Assembly (NCBI RefSeq): GCF_943734655.1
Contig: NC_071354.1
Span: forward strand, 177,850,411 to 177,914,410
DNA from: Sabethes cyaneus
Lineage: Eukaryota; Arthropoda; Insecta; Diptera; Culicidae
Direction of reading: 5' to 3'
Length of the DNA: 64,000 nt
Made by a program: the position numbers and the translations under genes. Positions 23,674 through 33,419 of the stretch are shown piece by piece (within the stretch, counting starts at the first letter, position 1; each line of letters starts with the position of its first letter). Below the pieces are notes generated by a model. That model worked only from the letters and a program-made list of their open reading frames with translations. It did not search any database and was not told where the DNA came from.

Positions 23674-24433
23674 GATTGAATTGAAAACTTTCCGGGAATG
23701 ATAGCTAAACGAAAAATTTTATATTACGTCGACCGTAGCTTAATAATAAACTTAACAAACACCCAAGCAGTTAAAACTTCGCTGCTGGCTTTTTATCTTA
23801 ATTTCAAGTTTTGACGTTTCGTTTATGACACCAATCCATAAACAAATTTCATTTCACGCTGTTCCGCACGCCGGCGTCATAAATGGCATGAACGTCATAA
23901 ACAGGGGTGGCACCAAGCGGTTTCCAGCAGGGTTGAGAAATTGTCAAAATTTTGTGGACCGAACCCAGCGGGGTGCTATCCTCGGTTCTATCCCCGATCC
24001 CTGTCACGACAGCTGTCAGCTGAAGCCGTCTCCGATAGTGGCGGTAATTTCGGTGATCGTCAAGGGTAACCCAGCGGGGGTGAAAAACAAATTTCAACAT
24101 CAGAAAACCTCTCTTGACTAACCTTGAGGTAGACGACAAATTTTGAAACAAAATTTAAACGGGACTACGCATGTATTTAAGGCTGCGCAGTATGTCGAAT
24201 GCAGCGTGTTGGTTTCCCTCTCATGTTTATCGTAAAAAATATAAGACTATCCAAAGTCAGAATTTTTCCTATCTTAAGTTGCCGATAACATAAAAAACGA
24301 ACATCTTTCACTATCTAGATACTACATGCAACAAATTTTCTGAAGCATAAAATCCTATGATTGCGTAATTCTTACAGCTGTTTTCAAATTCGATATAAAG
24401 TCGAGCCAGCAAGCCTGGCTCAAACGGCTTCAA
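23674..24433. other. upstream region of NCOA5
   Basis: This holds the 5' UTR and promoter of the minus-strand NCOA5 gene, but no TATA box is evident. The stretch 23905-24150 (CAGGGGTGGCACCAAGCGG ... AACCCAGCGGGGGTGAAAAA) looks like a degenerate repeat without clear ends. Confidence 0.35.
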
Positions 24434-24940
24434 GGCTGTGAACCACTTCGCGAAATTTTTAACTTTTTAGGTAAAATTTGACAGTTCGATGGTTACTTCT
24501 CCTCGAGTGGTTAAAATCAGTTCAGAATGCGAACCATTTCATATTTAACAGATTGATAGTTGTTTTACTCAATAAGAGCATAATATATAAGGTGAGGATG
24601 AAGATATGTTTCTATAACAGCCAATTTATTTATTCAGTCCAGGTTGGAATTGGATGAATTTTTGGTGTTCAATTGCTCCTATTTGATAGATAAAATTTAT
24701 CTCATTTCATTTCGGGTTGAATAAACTTGTTATATGTTAAACATCCATACACTGGTGAAAAAAAATTCAAGCAAAAATCAGTGAAACACATCGAAGCTCT
24801 TTTCTCACTTGTGGCATATCTCATTGGCTCTCAGAACTTGGTAAAAACTAACCATGCTTCCGAGCAGGGTTATTTTCGAAAAACCATCGTCTGTCAAATT
24901 TTAACCAAAAAGTTGAAAATTTCGCGAAATGGTTCACAGC

Positions 24941-26111
24941 ATAGATGCCATTCTCACAGATTTTTTCACACGCATAAATTTGGGACACTATCATTTTCTC
25001 CGCGATATTTAATTTTTCTAGTGTATTTTTTCTGTGATAGGGGAAGGGCGGTAAAGACGGACACTGCGGGAAAGACGGACACTTGTCATATTTCATAAAC
25101 AATAATTTTTTGAAGCAAATCAATGATGGGGAATGTTTCTATAGACTGAATTAACACTTTTGAATTAAACTGCTGATTTTTAGCAGCGCAGCTGTCAAAT
25201 TTATAAGCAAAACAAAGAAAAAATACGTATATACGCTTACCGATGTAATTTTGTGTGTGAAGAAAATAGCTAGTAAATCGTTAAAAAATAACATAATCAT
25301 GCTAAACAGACGACATTCCGTTAGTTTGATCCTTCACTGAATATCCATTGGAAACCTGGTAAATTTTTGAATATTCAGTAAAAAGTTATTGAAGTTTGAA
25401 CAAATGATATCCAAGTCGGGAAAGACGGACACCCAAAGGTAGGGAAAGGCGGACACACAGATTTTGAACCCATTTTGCTCAACAACTATTTAACATTGCA
25501 AATACTTAAATATTTTATATGTAAGAGTAACCAGAAGTCATATAGCAGTTGGAATAGGCCAACGTTTAGAAACGATTAATTCGTCACCAATTAAAATATT
25601 GAAGGGAACCATTTTATTTTCTCGCTCAAAGGGGGGATCGGGAAGGGGGTTTTCCCAAACCAATTCTTTCCTAAATACATGATGAAATATGTTAATCTTT
25701 CTTAATACTGATAATTCGACGACGCGTGACACCTTTTTGCGAGTGTCCGTCTTTCCCATATCAAGTGTCCGTCTTTCCCGCCCTTGCGCAGAAACTCTGA
25801 TTTATACATGATGTTTATAATATTAAAAAAAGCATAAATTTTGGAAGAAATTTTCCAGCGCACGTTGTAACTTTATTAGACAGAGACTTAAAGGTTCAGT
25901 TTGTGCGAAAATTGCGATCAATACAGTTATATTTGAGTAGATATTGAGTCTTTACCTTAAGGTGTCCGTCTTTACCGCCCTTCCCCTATACATAGTTTAT
26001 GAAGCACTTTAATTATCAGACACATTGGTAGAACCAGAACTCACAGGAACTGACATAATTGGTGGGTCCCAAATTTATGCGTGTGAAAAAATCTGTGATT
26101 CTGGCATCTAT
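24941..26111. mobile_element. 1.17-kb long-TIR element with 10-bp target duplication
   Basis: Inverted ends ATAGATGCCA...TGGCATCTAT extend about 46 nt with three mismatches (TCACAGATTTTTTCACACGC, then ATAAATTTGGGAC). GGTTCACAGC occurs at both edges (24931-24940 and 26112-26121). A 9-11 bp duplication with long TIRs is the Mutator-like pattern, but no transposase is available to prove the class. A third element (25040-25986) is nested within. Parts of the TIR (GCATAAATTTGGGACCCA) recur at 26905 and 54999. Confidence 0.6.
25040..25986. mobile_element. TA-flanked element with GGGAAAGACGGACAC repeats
   Basis: Perfect inverted ends GGGGAAGGGCGGTAAAGACG start at 25040 and end at 25986, flanked by TA. 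The word GGGAAAGACGGACAC (or its complement) occurs about six times at 25066, 25418, 25440, 25744-25775 and at the ends. The element is 947 bp and has no transposase. It is nested in 24941-26111. Confidence 0.75.
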
Positions 26112-26287
26112 GGTTCACAGCCCAAGAAAAATGTATGAGAATGACGTTCGTGCCAGGGATGTGTTCTATCCTTATCTTAACGAACGGTGTTTGACAGTCG
26201 ACTTAATAAATTTGCTACTAACATTGTCGAGTGCAACGTATGCAGTGACTTGCTGTTTCTTTTTCGCATGTGCTGAGATGTTGGCGA

Positions 26288-26560
26288 TATAGTTACTATA
26301 TATATAGTTCGGCGGATAGAAAATCGGGAGCCAAATAAACGTCAAAAGCGGAGCCAAAAGCTTTTCAAAATCCAAAATACAGGAGTAATGTTAAAAAAAC
26401 ACACTTTATTTTCATAGAACTAGCCATTTTCAACACCCGCCAGTGATTATTTTTCGTAAAAACCTGCACATTTCACCATAATTTCAAATTTAATTTCATA
26501 AATCAGGGATGCCAATTCGCCTGGTTTTCTATTCGCCGAACTATATATATAGTAACTATA
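26288..26560. mobile_element. hAT-type MITE with 8-bp target duplication
   Basis: Inverted ends TATAGTTACTATATATATAG (continuing TTCGGCG) bound 273 bp. The 8-mer GTTGGCGA lies exactly on both sides (26280-26287 and 26561-26568). Without the element the flanks rejoin as GAGATGTTGGCGACAAAAGC, similar to 21405-21425. An 8-bp duplication fits hAT. No coding capacity. Confidence 0.75.
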
Positions 26561-26884
26561 GTTGGCGACAAAAGCATGGCACCCATCGCAAGCGCCTGAC
26601 CGAACCAGAGCTGCCACACACTCAAAATAATTTTCACGTCGAAATTACGGGAAAAGTTATGTGAATATTTTTCATCCAACTTTTCCCGTACTATTTACGT
26701 GAATTTATTTTTATTTTAGTTTATTTCATACATACAGATTATGGTAGTTTGCATTAGTATGCGTGCGTTTATGTGGAAATCAGACATATATTATTGTATT
26801 TTGGCGGTATTTTCCAATAATGTTCATCTGAAAGTGACGTAACTCCCTGTAGAGAAATTTGAAAAGGATGTGTGGATTGTTTTG

Positions 26885-27300
26885 CGTGCAAATACATATA
26901 TTTGTGCATGCATAAATTTGGGACCCATAAATTATTTCAGTTGCTATGATTTCTGGCTTTACTAATGTTTCCGAATTTTAAAGTACTCCATAAACTATTT
27001 ATGTCATTTAAAAGATTATAATATTGTCAATTGCAAGGAAAATTGTACCACCCAAAGTGCGATATCGCTCATAAAAGTGCTATTTTGCATTAATTCGTTT
27101 CGGTATCTTCGGCGCACTTATTGCTTGGAAGATAACGAATAAGTGCGCCGAAGATACCGAAACGATTTAATGCAAAATAGCATTTTTATGAGCAATATTG
27201 CACTTTGGATGGTACAATTTTCCTTGCAATTGACAATAAAAGAAAAGAAAATAAAATACTTCGGAGAAAACGGTAGGCTCCCAAATTTATGCGCACTTGG
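26885..27300. mobile_element. MITE related to the one in the hAT element at 54969, itself invaded
   Basis: Left end ATATTTGTGCATGCATAAAT and right end CCCAAATTTATGCGCAC are inverted. The interior (ATTATTTCAGTTGC... AGTACTCCATAAACTA) matches 55020-55107 closely. The copy is interrupted by the 213-bp hairpin element at 27024-27236, which the other copy lacks. Confidence 0.55.
27024..27236. mobile_element. near-perfect hairpin MITE, TA target
   Basis: Arms of about 100 nt: TTGTCAATTGCAAGGAAAAT ... CTTCGGCGCACTTATT pair with their complement across a loop of about 15 nt. TA flanks both ends (27022-27023, 27237-27238). The related copy at 54969-55195 gives an empty site. Few arm mismatches suggest a relatively young insertion. 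Confidence 0.75.
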
Positions 27301-27535
27301 GGAAAAAGCAGGAGAGATTTTTTATCGGGATGCTTCGGATGCCTAATTCAGTTTCATACTGTTCCCTGTTGATAAAATAGTTTGTTTACAATAATCTGTC
27401 AAAAAAATAAGAATTTTTGCTGGCTACTGCTGCTGGTAAATTGATTTTGTTTTCCGCTGCAATTCAGGTCCAACAGTTATCCTGAATATACGTATATTTG
27501 TGCACATAATATTTTAAATCTAAGTCGGCGCTACT

Positions 27536-29084
27536 ATGGCCGATGTGCGCGATATTCTGGACCTGGAGCGTCCGGTCACACCGGAATTGACCAAGGAGTC
27601 ATTGCTCACCAAAAACAAAAAGATCTATGAAAAGTAAGTATTTCATTTTAAATATTATACAGCAAAGTTTCGTTAATTGGTGGTTCGTTAATTGGGCGGT
27701 TCGTTAATTGGGCGTTCGCTAATTGGGCTATGTGACAACTTGAATGTCAAAATTGTATGGAATTTTCGAGTTTAGAATTTTCTAACAACTGTCAGTCGGC
27801 CCAATTAGCGAATCAGCTGAAGTGCAGTCGTGGCCCAATTAACGAATTCAGGCTGTATTATTAAACATTATATATGATTGTTTCAGAAAAATGGCTGTCA
27901 AACGCCCGGAGGGCATGCATCGAGAGGTTTTTGCTTTACTGTACAACGACAACAAGGATGCATCGCCACTGCTACCGACAGATACTGGAACCGGATATAA
28001 ACAAGCCAAAGCACGGCTGGGAATGAAAAAAGTCCGCCGTTGGGAGTGGGCACCGTTCATGAACCCGGCCCGCACCGATAGAGCGGTGTTTCACCACTGG
28101 AAGAGAACATCCGACGAGCAAAAGGAATATCCGTTTGCGAAGTTCAACAAGCAGTTGGATATTCCTAGCTATACTATGACCGACTATAATGCCCACTTGA
28201 AAACGCATCCAACAAAATGGACTAAACCGCAAACTGATCATTTATTTGAATTGGCTAAGCGATTTGATGTGCGGTTCATTATAATGGCTGATCGCTGGGA
28301 TCGGGCCAACTACGGAAGTAAAACGGTAGAGGATCTTAAGGAAAGGTATTATGAAGTTGTTGGGATTCTTAATAAGGTCCGGGGTAGTCCAGAGAAAAAA
28401 ATCTACTTGTTCGATGCTGATCATGAACGACGAAGAAAAGAGCAACTGAAAAAGTTGTTCGACCGAACTCCCAAACAAATTGAAGAGGAACAGATGCTGT
28501 TAAATGAACTGAAGAAAATTGAAGCCCGTAAGAAGGAGCGGGAACGAAAAACACAAGATTTGCAAAAGCTAATATCGCAAGCAGATCAGCAGCAAACTGA
28601 GCAGCAGCAACAGCAAGCTAGTGCGCACAAGAAGCATGACAAAAAGCTGAAGAAGAAGATCCAACAGCAGCCGCGTCCTTCTAAAGTAGACTCCGTGGTC
28701 AATGCGGTGGAAACGGCTGGTATCAAATTTACGGATTTACGAGGAACTGGTGTATCACTGCGGTCTCAAAAGATGAAACTTCCTGCCAACGTAGGTCAAA
28801 AGAAGGCTAAGGCTTTAGAACAGGCCCTCCAGGAGTTCAAAGTTGATCCCAACCCTCCGCCAATCGAGGAAATTTGCGTTGCCTTTAATGAGTTGCGTTC
28901 GGATATGGTACTACTGTGCGAACTGCGGACGGCTCTGGCGACTTGCAACTTTGAATTGGAAAGTTTGAAGCATCAATACGAAGCACTTTGTCCTGGCAAG
29001 ACACTCAACATTCCGGCAGCATTGGCCACTCCGGTAGGCGAAGATTGCTCAACCGATGCACATGATGTTTCCGGACTAGTTTAG
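27536..29084 (+). CDS. DMAP1: DNA methyltransferase 1-associated protein 1, two exons
   Basis: Exon 1 (27536-27633) encodes MADVRDILDLERP... and ends AA|GTAAGT. Exon 2 (27887-29084) starts after TTTCAG and continues in frame as KKMAVKRPEGMHREVFALLY. The product is 431 residues, near the usual family size. Conserved parts: ADVRDIL at the N-terminus; KRPEGMHREV...LLPTDTGTGY; NPAR...FHHW; a SANT/Myb-like domain at about residues 143-194 (WTKPQTDHLFELAKRFD...SVEDLKERYY-like); a basic coiled coil (ERRRKEQLKKLF...KKIEARKKERERKTQDLQKL); a Gln/Lys-rich stretch; and the C-terminal DMAP1 domain (LRSQKMKLPANVGQKK...FNELRSDMVLLCELR). DMAP1 is a nuclear subunit of Tip60/NuA4-type acetyltransferase complexes, linked to histone variant exchange and repression. 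It is divergent from NCOA5. Its intron carries a MITE. No AATAAA is seen in the first 250 nt downstream. Confidence 0.95.
27660..27855. mobile_element. TA-type MITE in the DMAP1 intron
   Basis: CAGCAAAGTTTCGTTAATTGG (left) and CCCAATTAACGAATTCAGGCTG (right) are inverted ends flanked by TA. GTTCGTTAATTGG is repeated about four times near the left end. The element occupies 196 bp of the 253-bp intron and stops about 30 bp before the acceptor. Same family as 4129-4275. Confidence 0.65.
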
Positions 29085-29340
29085 ATAAGTTACTCCATAA
29101 TTTTCTTGCAAAATATTAGTGAATTAGGTGTGATCATGTGAGTATATTGTTTTCAGTATATGGGTTAAAAAGAACATTCCATTGAAGATTGATTCATTAA
29201 TCTAATGGTTAATGAAAGTTTTCAACAGTCGCTAGAAGCGAATGTATGTCGACGTAACGTATATATGAAGATATGTGATTTTTGCCTTACCCAGGCGCGC
29301 ATGTCGCGTAAAATTGAATTCCAATTCGAAAAGTCCGGAA
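29085..29340. other. DMAP1 3' flank
   Basis: Probable 3' UTR of DMAP1; no canonical poly(A) signal seen. LINE homology begins around 29340. Confidence 0.4.
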
Positions 29341-30340
29341 CACCTTACGCTCAAAATGCAAATGCACGTATATCTTCCGTAAGCAAAGTTACTGTCTCAA
29401 GTCCGTAGAGGAATGCTGGTCTGATTAACGTTTTGCACACCGTCAGCTTGGTGTCTGCTCCTTGATCGAAGCCTCTTGCGGAGGGAAATGTAGGCTCGAT
29501 TTCCAGCTTGAATGCGTCGTTTAATCTTCTTACTCGTATTATTGTCGGTGGTGACCAGAGATAAACCAACTGCGGCAACTTGGCTCACGGCTGGGGTGGA
29601 GTGGTGGTAAGCGGGTGGATTACGGGTAAAGGTGTTGGCAATTTAGACTTCATCGATGGTATAATGGATCAAAATTTGAAGCAAATTGCCAACAAAATGG
29701 AATTTAGTCAGAGGTTCAAGTTTTACTGAGACAATGACCCATAGCACAAAGCACTTAAAAAACCCACACGGTTACTTTACAACTGCTCAAAATTTATTGA
29801 TACTCTGCTAGAAAAACGAAATCTGCAAGGTGCCGTTCGAATACGGATTTGTATCACTGTAAATTCTTGAAATTATCCAATGAAGTGCCGTTGCTAGCGG
29901 TTCTTGACCATTTTCGTAGAGTTCTGCCGGAAGTCGGTCCTTTCCGGCGGCTTTATTATTCTTCAGCTGACCGATTTCTCGCCGGATCTCTTCGAGATCG
30001 GTAGCCGGCACACTGTTATCGTTTGTAGCCACTCCTAGTAACTTCCGTTGTGTCTCCTTTTGCTATATCACCGTTGAGGTGCTAATCGAAGAACCGATAC
30101 GTCCACCTGTCGATCACCTCGCGCGTGTCGTTAGCCCAGAATAGTTGTTCCAACTCCTCACGATCGCTGTCCTCCATCTGGCGATTTTTCCTCCTTTGGT
30201 TCATGGTAAACTATTCCGCGCTCGTCGATACTTGACCAAATTCTTTCTCGTGGATTTGCTTAGATATTTTTCCAAGCTCTTTTTTTCCTCTCCATTGCTT
30301 GTTTGCATTCCCCGTCAAACCAATCATTTCGGGAAAATGA
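29340..30340 (-). pseudogene. RTE-like LINE remnant (minus), interrupted
   Basis: On the minus strand a linker region precedes the RT start DLEEIRREIGQLKNNKAAGK (about 29990) and LPAELYENGQEPLA. After an insertion the thumb region reads SLVTTDNNTSKKIKRRI and TVCKTLIRPAFLYGLET (about 29400-29570). Pieces from the middle of RT are deleted. The right part (30040-30340) is the upstream linker in degraded form. It is inactive. Confidence 0.6.
29590..29815 (+). pseudogene. Tc1-type transposase fragment
   Basis: On the plus strand, ITGKGVGNLDFIDGIMD is followed by QNLKQIANKMEF and FKFY(stop)DNDP(stop)HKA. This is the Tc1 block in which the second catalytic Asp lies in DNDPKH-like sequence. Two stops interrupt it, and neither the DNA-binding domain nor the C-terminal Glu is present. 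It sits inside the minus-strand RTE-like remnant, so it inserted later or the two were joined by deletion. Confidence 0.6.
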
Positions 30341-30760
30341 AATCAGAGTGGCCCTCATATTAAACAAGCCTAAAACAGCTTCATATTCAGCAAAGTTAAA
30401 GAGCATTAAATTTCGAAGAAATAAAATTCCGATTTCTAATTGTTTATGACGTGTTTATGACATTTATTTTATGACATTTATGTGTCAGAGCAATTTAAAT
30501 TTTTTCGGGCAGAGTGGACCTTAAAAATCCGTTTTTTCGTTATATCTCCTCCATATTTATTTCTCACAAATCACGGCTTCAGAGCACTTTAAGATCAGAA
30601 ATGAACGTTTTCTTTGAAGGAGTGAAGTCGTTGGCTTATTCGGTTTCGAAGTTATAGGCATTTTTTAAACTGTTTTTTTTTTCAATGTTTATAACGTAAA
30701 AAGGCTGGCCAAGAGTGAACATGTGCAAATCTACCACCTCTGTTCAGTTACTCCTATCCC
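30341..30760. other. AT-rich spacer
   Basis: No gene is seen; repeated ATGACATTTAT words at 30445-30485. Confidence 0.35.
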
Positions 30761-31210
30761 CAGGGCCCGGCATCGTCGAAACAAATAAATGAAACTGACT
30801 TTCTCTTACCTTCGCTTCATACATGAAGTGACTTGCTTCACTTGTTGAACAGAACGTTTCAAGCAAGCTTCAGTTGAAGTTGGTGGCTGTTTCAATTGAC
30901 GACGGCAGAAAGTCAGGCATGATTTTTGTCGACATTTACAAGGTTAACTTTAATATGCGTTGCATTGTAGGAAATGTTACTCAAATTCAATTCATTTGCA
31001 TTCATAGTTGCTGGCCTTCTTCTGAATATTTGATAGGAAAGTACAAATGAAAAGTTGAAACCGATGGTCATGACGAAGTGAAACCCGTTTTGCTGACGTT
31101 GACTGAAGCCAGTTTGGAACTGAAGCGGGGATGCTTCTGTTGAAACCGAAGCTTCACTACTTCATTGTTCAGAGACGCTATGCAATTGAAGGTGACGTTG
31201 TCGGGCCCTG
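30761..31210. mobile_element. 450-bp hAT-type MITE, 8-bp target duplication
   Basis: Ends CAGGGCCCGGCATCGTC and (inverted) CAGGGCCCGACAACGTC, with CCTATCCC duplicated at 30753-30760 and 31211-31218. CAG-type ends plus an 8-bp duplication indicate hAT. The interior is rich in TTGAAG/CTTCAA words (GCTTCAGTTGAAG and similar) that could be subterminal binding repeats. No transposase. Confidence 0.75.
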
Positions 31211-31760
31211 CCTATCCCTACTATTACGTAGTGCCGGCTGGCATCTTTTCCTACCATGCATTCTTGGTTGTCGTAAGCAGACAGGAAAGGGGGAATAGCG
31301 GCTCCCGGCCACTCTAAGATGGCGCCCGCATCAGTGGGATAGTGTACAGAGACTTTAGATTACAGAGGTGCCGAGACACTCAAAATCCGCTAAATTTTGA
31401 ACGAAAACGGAGAGTTACCTTTATTTATGATGGTACTCCCCGTTTTGTTTCAAAATTAAGCCGATTTTGAGTGCCTTGGCGCCTCTGTAATCTACAGTCT
31501 CTGTAGGATAGGGACCTCAAGCTGACAACCTACTGTACTCGAAAACACTAAGTTACAGAAAATGAAAGCAGAAATCGATCTGGATTATTGGCAACGACGG
31601 CATTGGGAACATGGAATGTGCTGACCCTGTAACGTGGGATTATTGGCAGTGACCTTTAGCATGAAAGCACGGGCACGAATCGGGATTCGGCAAATGGAAT
31701 GTGCTGACCCTTGTTTAGCAAAGTAACCTAGCTCGCGGGGAAGCTGGGGCTTAGAGAAGT
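31211..31760 (+). pseudogene. 5' region of an RTE-like LINE, MITE-interrupted
   Basis: AAGATGGCGCCCGCATCAGTGGGATAG (31317-31343) and the following CCTCAAGCTGACAACC correspond to 42246-42310 of the fuller RTE-like copy. GGCAAATGGAATGTGCTGACCC (about 31690) is a decayed GTWNVLT endonuclease start. The MITE 31347-31503 lies between these. Confidence 0.45.
31347..31503. mobile_element. TA-type hairpin MITE, CAGAGACT family, copy 1
   Basis: 157 bp, TA on both sides. The left arm CAGAGACTTTAGATTACAGA pairs with TCTGTAATCTACAGTCTCTG. Arms of about 65 nt include GCGCC(A/G)AG and CTCAAAAT words. A second copy is at 58176-58330. Confidence 0.75.
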
Positions 31761-32591
31761 TCGTTGCTAACCAATCGCTCCGCGCACTTCTGTTCTACAA
31801 ACTGTGAAAACTAGACCACCTATTTTAACTCATCTTGGTCTGATTATCCGTTCTTCATTAAGGTTGCTATTATTCTGGCCGGTACCATGCAATGAGGTTT
31901 AAAAAGCTGTGGCAGATGAAGACATTTGATGGTATTAGTAACGAAAAATCAGAAAACGACGTCAAATTACAAAAACAAATCGTGTCGGACAGTGGGGTTT
32001 GTTTTTGGAGTTTGACGTCACGATTTAGGATTTACGATTCCACCCACACCGTGATGAAATTTCTTCATTGCACTAACACCACTTAACCAACATTGCCACA
32101 CCTGTATATATCACATTGGGTACCATGAGGAGGTAGAGATAGGAGTTGCTGGATAAAAGACCAAGAACCACTGCAGGGTCTTTTTTATATCTACAGATAC
32201 GCGATGCACCGATATCGTAATAGCTCGATATCGAGCTGTTATCCATGGCTAAAAGTAAAAATGTGAAGGGATAAACCCCTAATCCAAGGTGTTATGCGAC
32301 CCGTGCCGAGGGATGAATGGTGAGGTGGGGGGTTCTATAAATACTCAGCCTCAAACGGAGCCTGTGGAGTACCAGAGCGCCCTCCACAGTAATTAGCCCT
32401 CACCGCATCATGAGAGGCTCTGATGCGGCGGACTCTTGTTTCTCCTCAACTTGTGGGATTCTATATGAATATACGAAATAATTCAAAAACAAATTTAACT
32501 TCAGTGAGCGTGGACGGATAAAAATAATCCGTCCGCAAGAGGCGGTACCTTCGCTAATAAAAGCAGTGGAAGGAAAGAGAGATATGCTAGG

Positions 32592-33419
32592 GTGGTAATG
32601 GCTTCTCATCAGCTCGATGCCATTATCGAGTTCGTGGCAGGTCGCAGCACCCTGAAAAAGAAGAAGACCAGGAAAAGTGGAGGATCGAGCTCCACCGAAA
32701 TTGGTCAGAAAAAAAGGAGCAAAGGCGATGCCCTTATCCTCAAAACTGAGTGGCCGAAATATTCGGAAGTTTTGAAGGCCATGAGAGAGGACGATCAGTT
32801 GAAGGGTCTTGGGGCGGATGTGCGGAGTATCCGCCGCTCTCGCAAGGGCGACATGATCCTTAAGCTTAAAAAGAATGCCACTGAGAAGGGTTCTGCCTAC
32901 AAAGTGCTGGCAGAAAAGGTCCTCAGCGATAGCGTACAGATTCGCGCACTAACTCCCGAGATGACTTACCAGCTTAAAAACCTAGACGAGATAATTGAAG
33001 CGGGCGGACTAGTATGAGCTCTCAAGGAGCAATGTAACGTGGTGGTGACTACCGAGGCAGTTCGTCTGCGTAAGGGTCCGGCGGGAACCCAGGTAGCAAC
33101 TATAAGACTTCCACTGGTAGACCGAAATGCAGCTCTGAAAGTGACTAAGCTGAAGGTGGAATGATCTGTATGCCCACTGAGGGTGTTCCAGCAGCCAGAG
33201 GCCTGCTTTCGGTGCTTTGAGCGGGGGCACAAGTCCTGGAGCTGTAAGGGGTCAGACCGAAGCCACCTGTGTAGGAGATGTGGCGGTGCGGGCCATATAG
33301 CGAGGGACTGTACTGCGCCGCCCAAGTGCCTGATATGTACCGGCCAACGGGATGCTAAGCACACAACAGGAGGCCGAAAGTGCCCGGCAGGCGCGCCAGC
33401 GACTAAAACATGGACGTAG
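32592..33419 (+). pseudogene. R1-like ORF1, gag-type nucleic-acid-binding protein with two stops
   Basis: One frame runs the whole length, interrupted only by TGA at 33015 and 33162. The N-terminus is Lys-rich (KKKKTRKSGG). A middle domain (MILKLKKNATEKGSAYKVLA) resembles the RRM-like region of LINE ORF1. The C-terminus has three zinc knuckles: CFRCFERGHKSWSC, CRRCGGAGHIARDC and CLICTGQRDAKHTTGGRKC. The protein would coat element RNA. Both stops could be single-base changes. Confidence 0.8.

Larger units (their letters stand above)
24434..26122. mobile_element. outer MITE, GGCTGTGAACCA ends, interrupted by a second element
   Basis: GGCTGTGAACCACTTCGCGA (24434 on) pairs with TCGCGAAATGGTTCACAGC (ending 24940). 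The arms are about 55 nt and include ACAGTTCGATGG-like and AAAATTTGACAG words. The last bases of the right arm are duplicated by insertion of the next element, so this element resumes at 26112-26122. No transposase is encoded. TSD for the outer element is uncertain. Confidence 0.55.

Noticed and set aside
23905..24150. Possible MITE upstream of NCOA5
   Set aside because: Short similar words but no consistent inverted ends or duplication could be defined.
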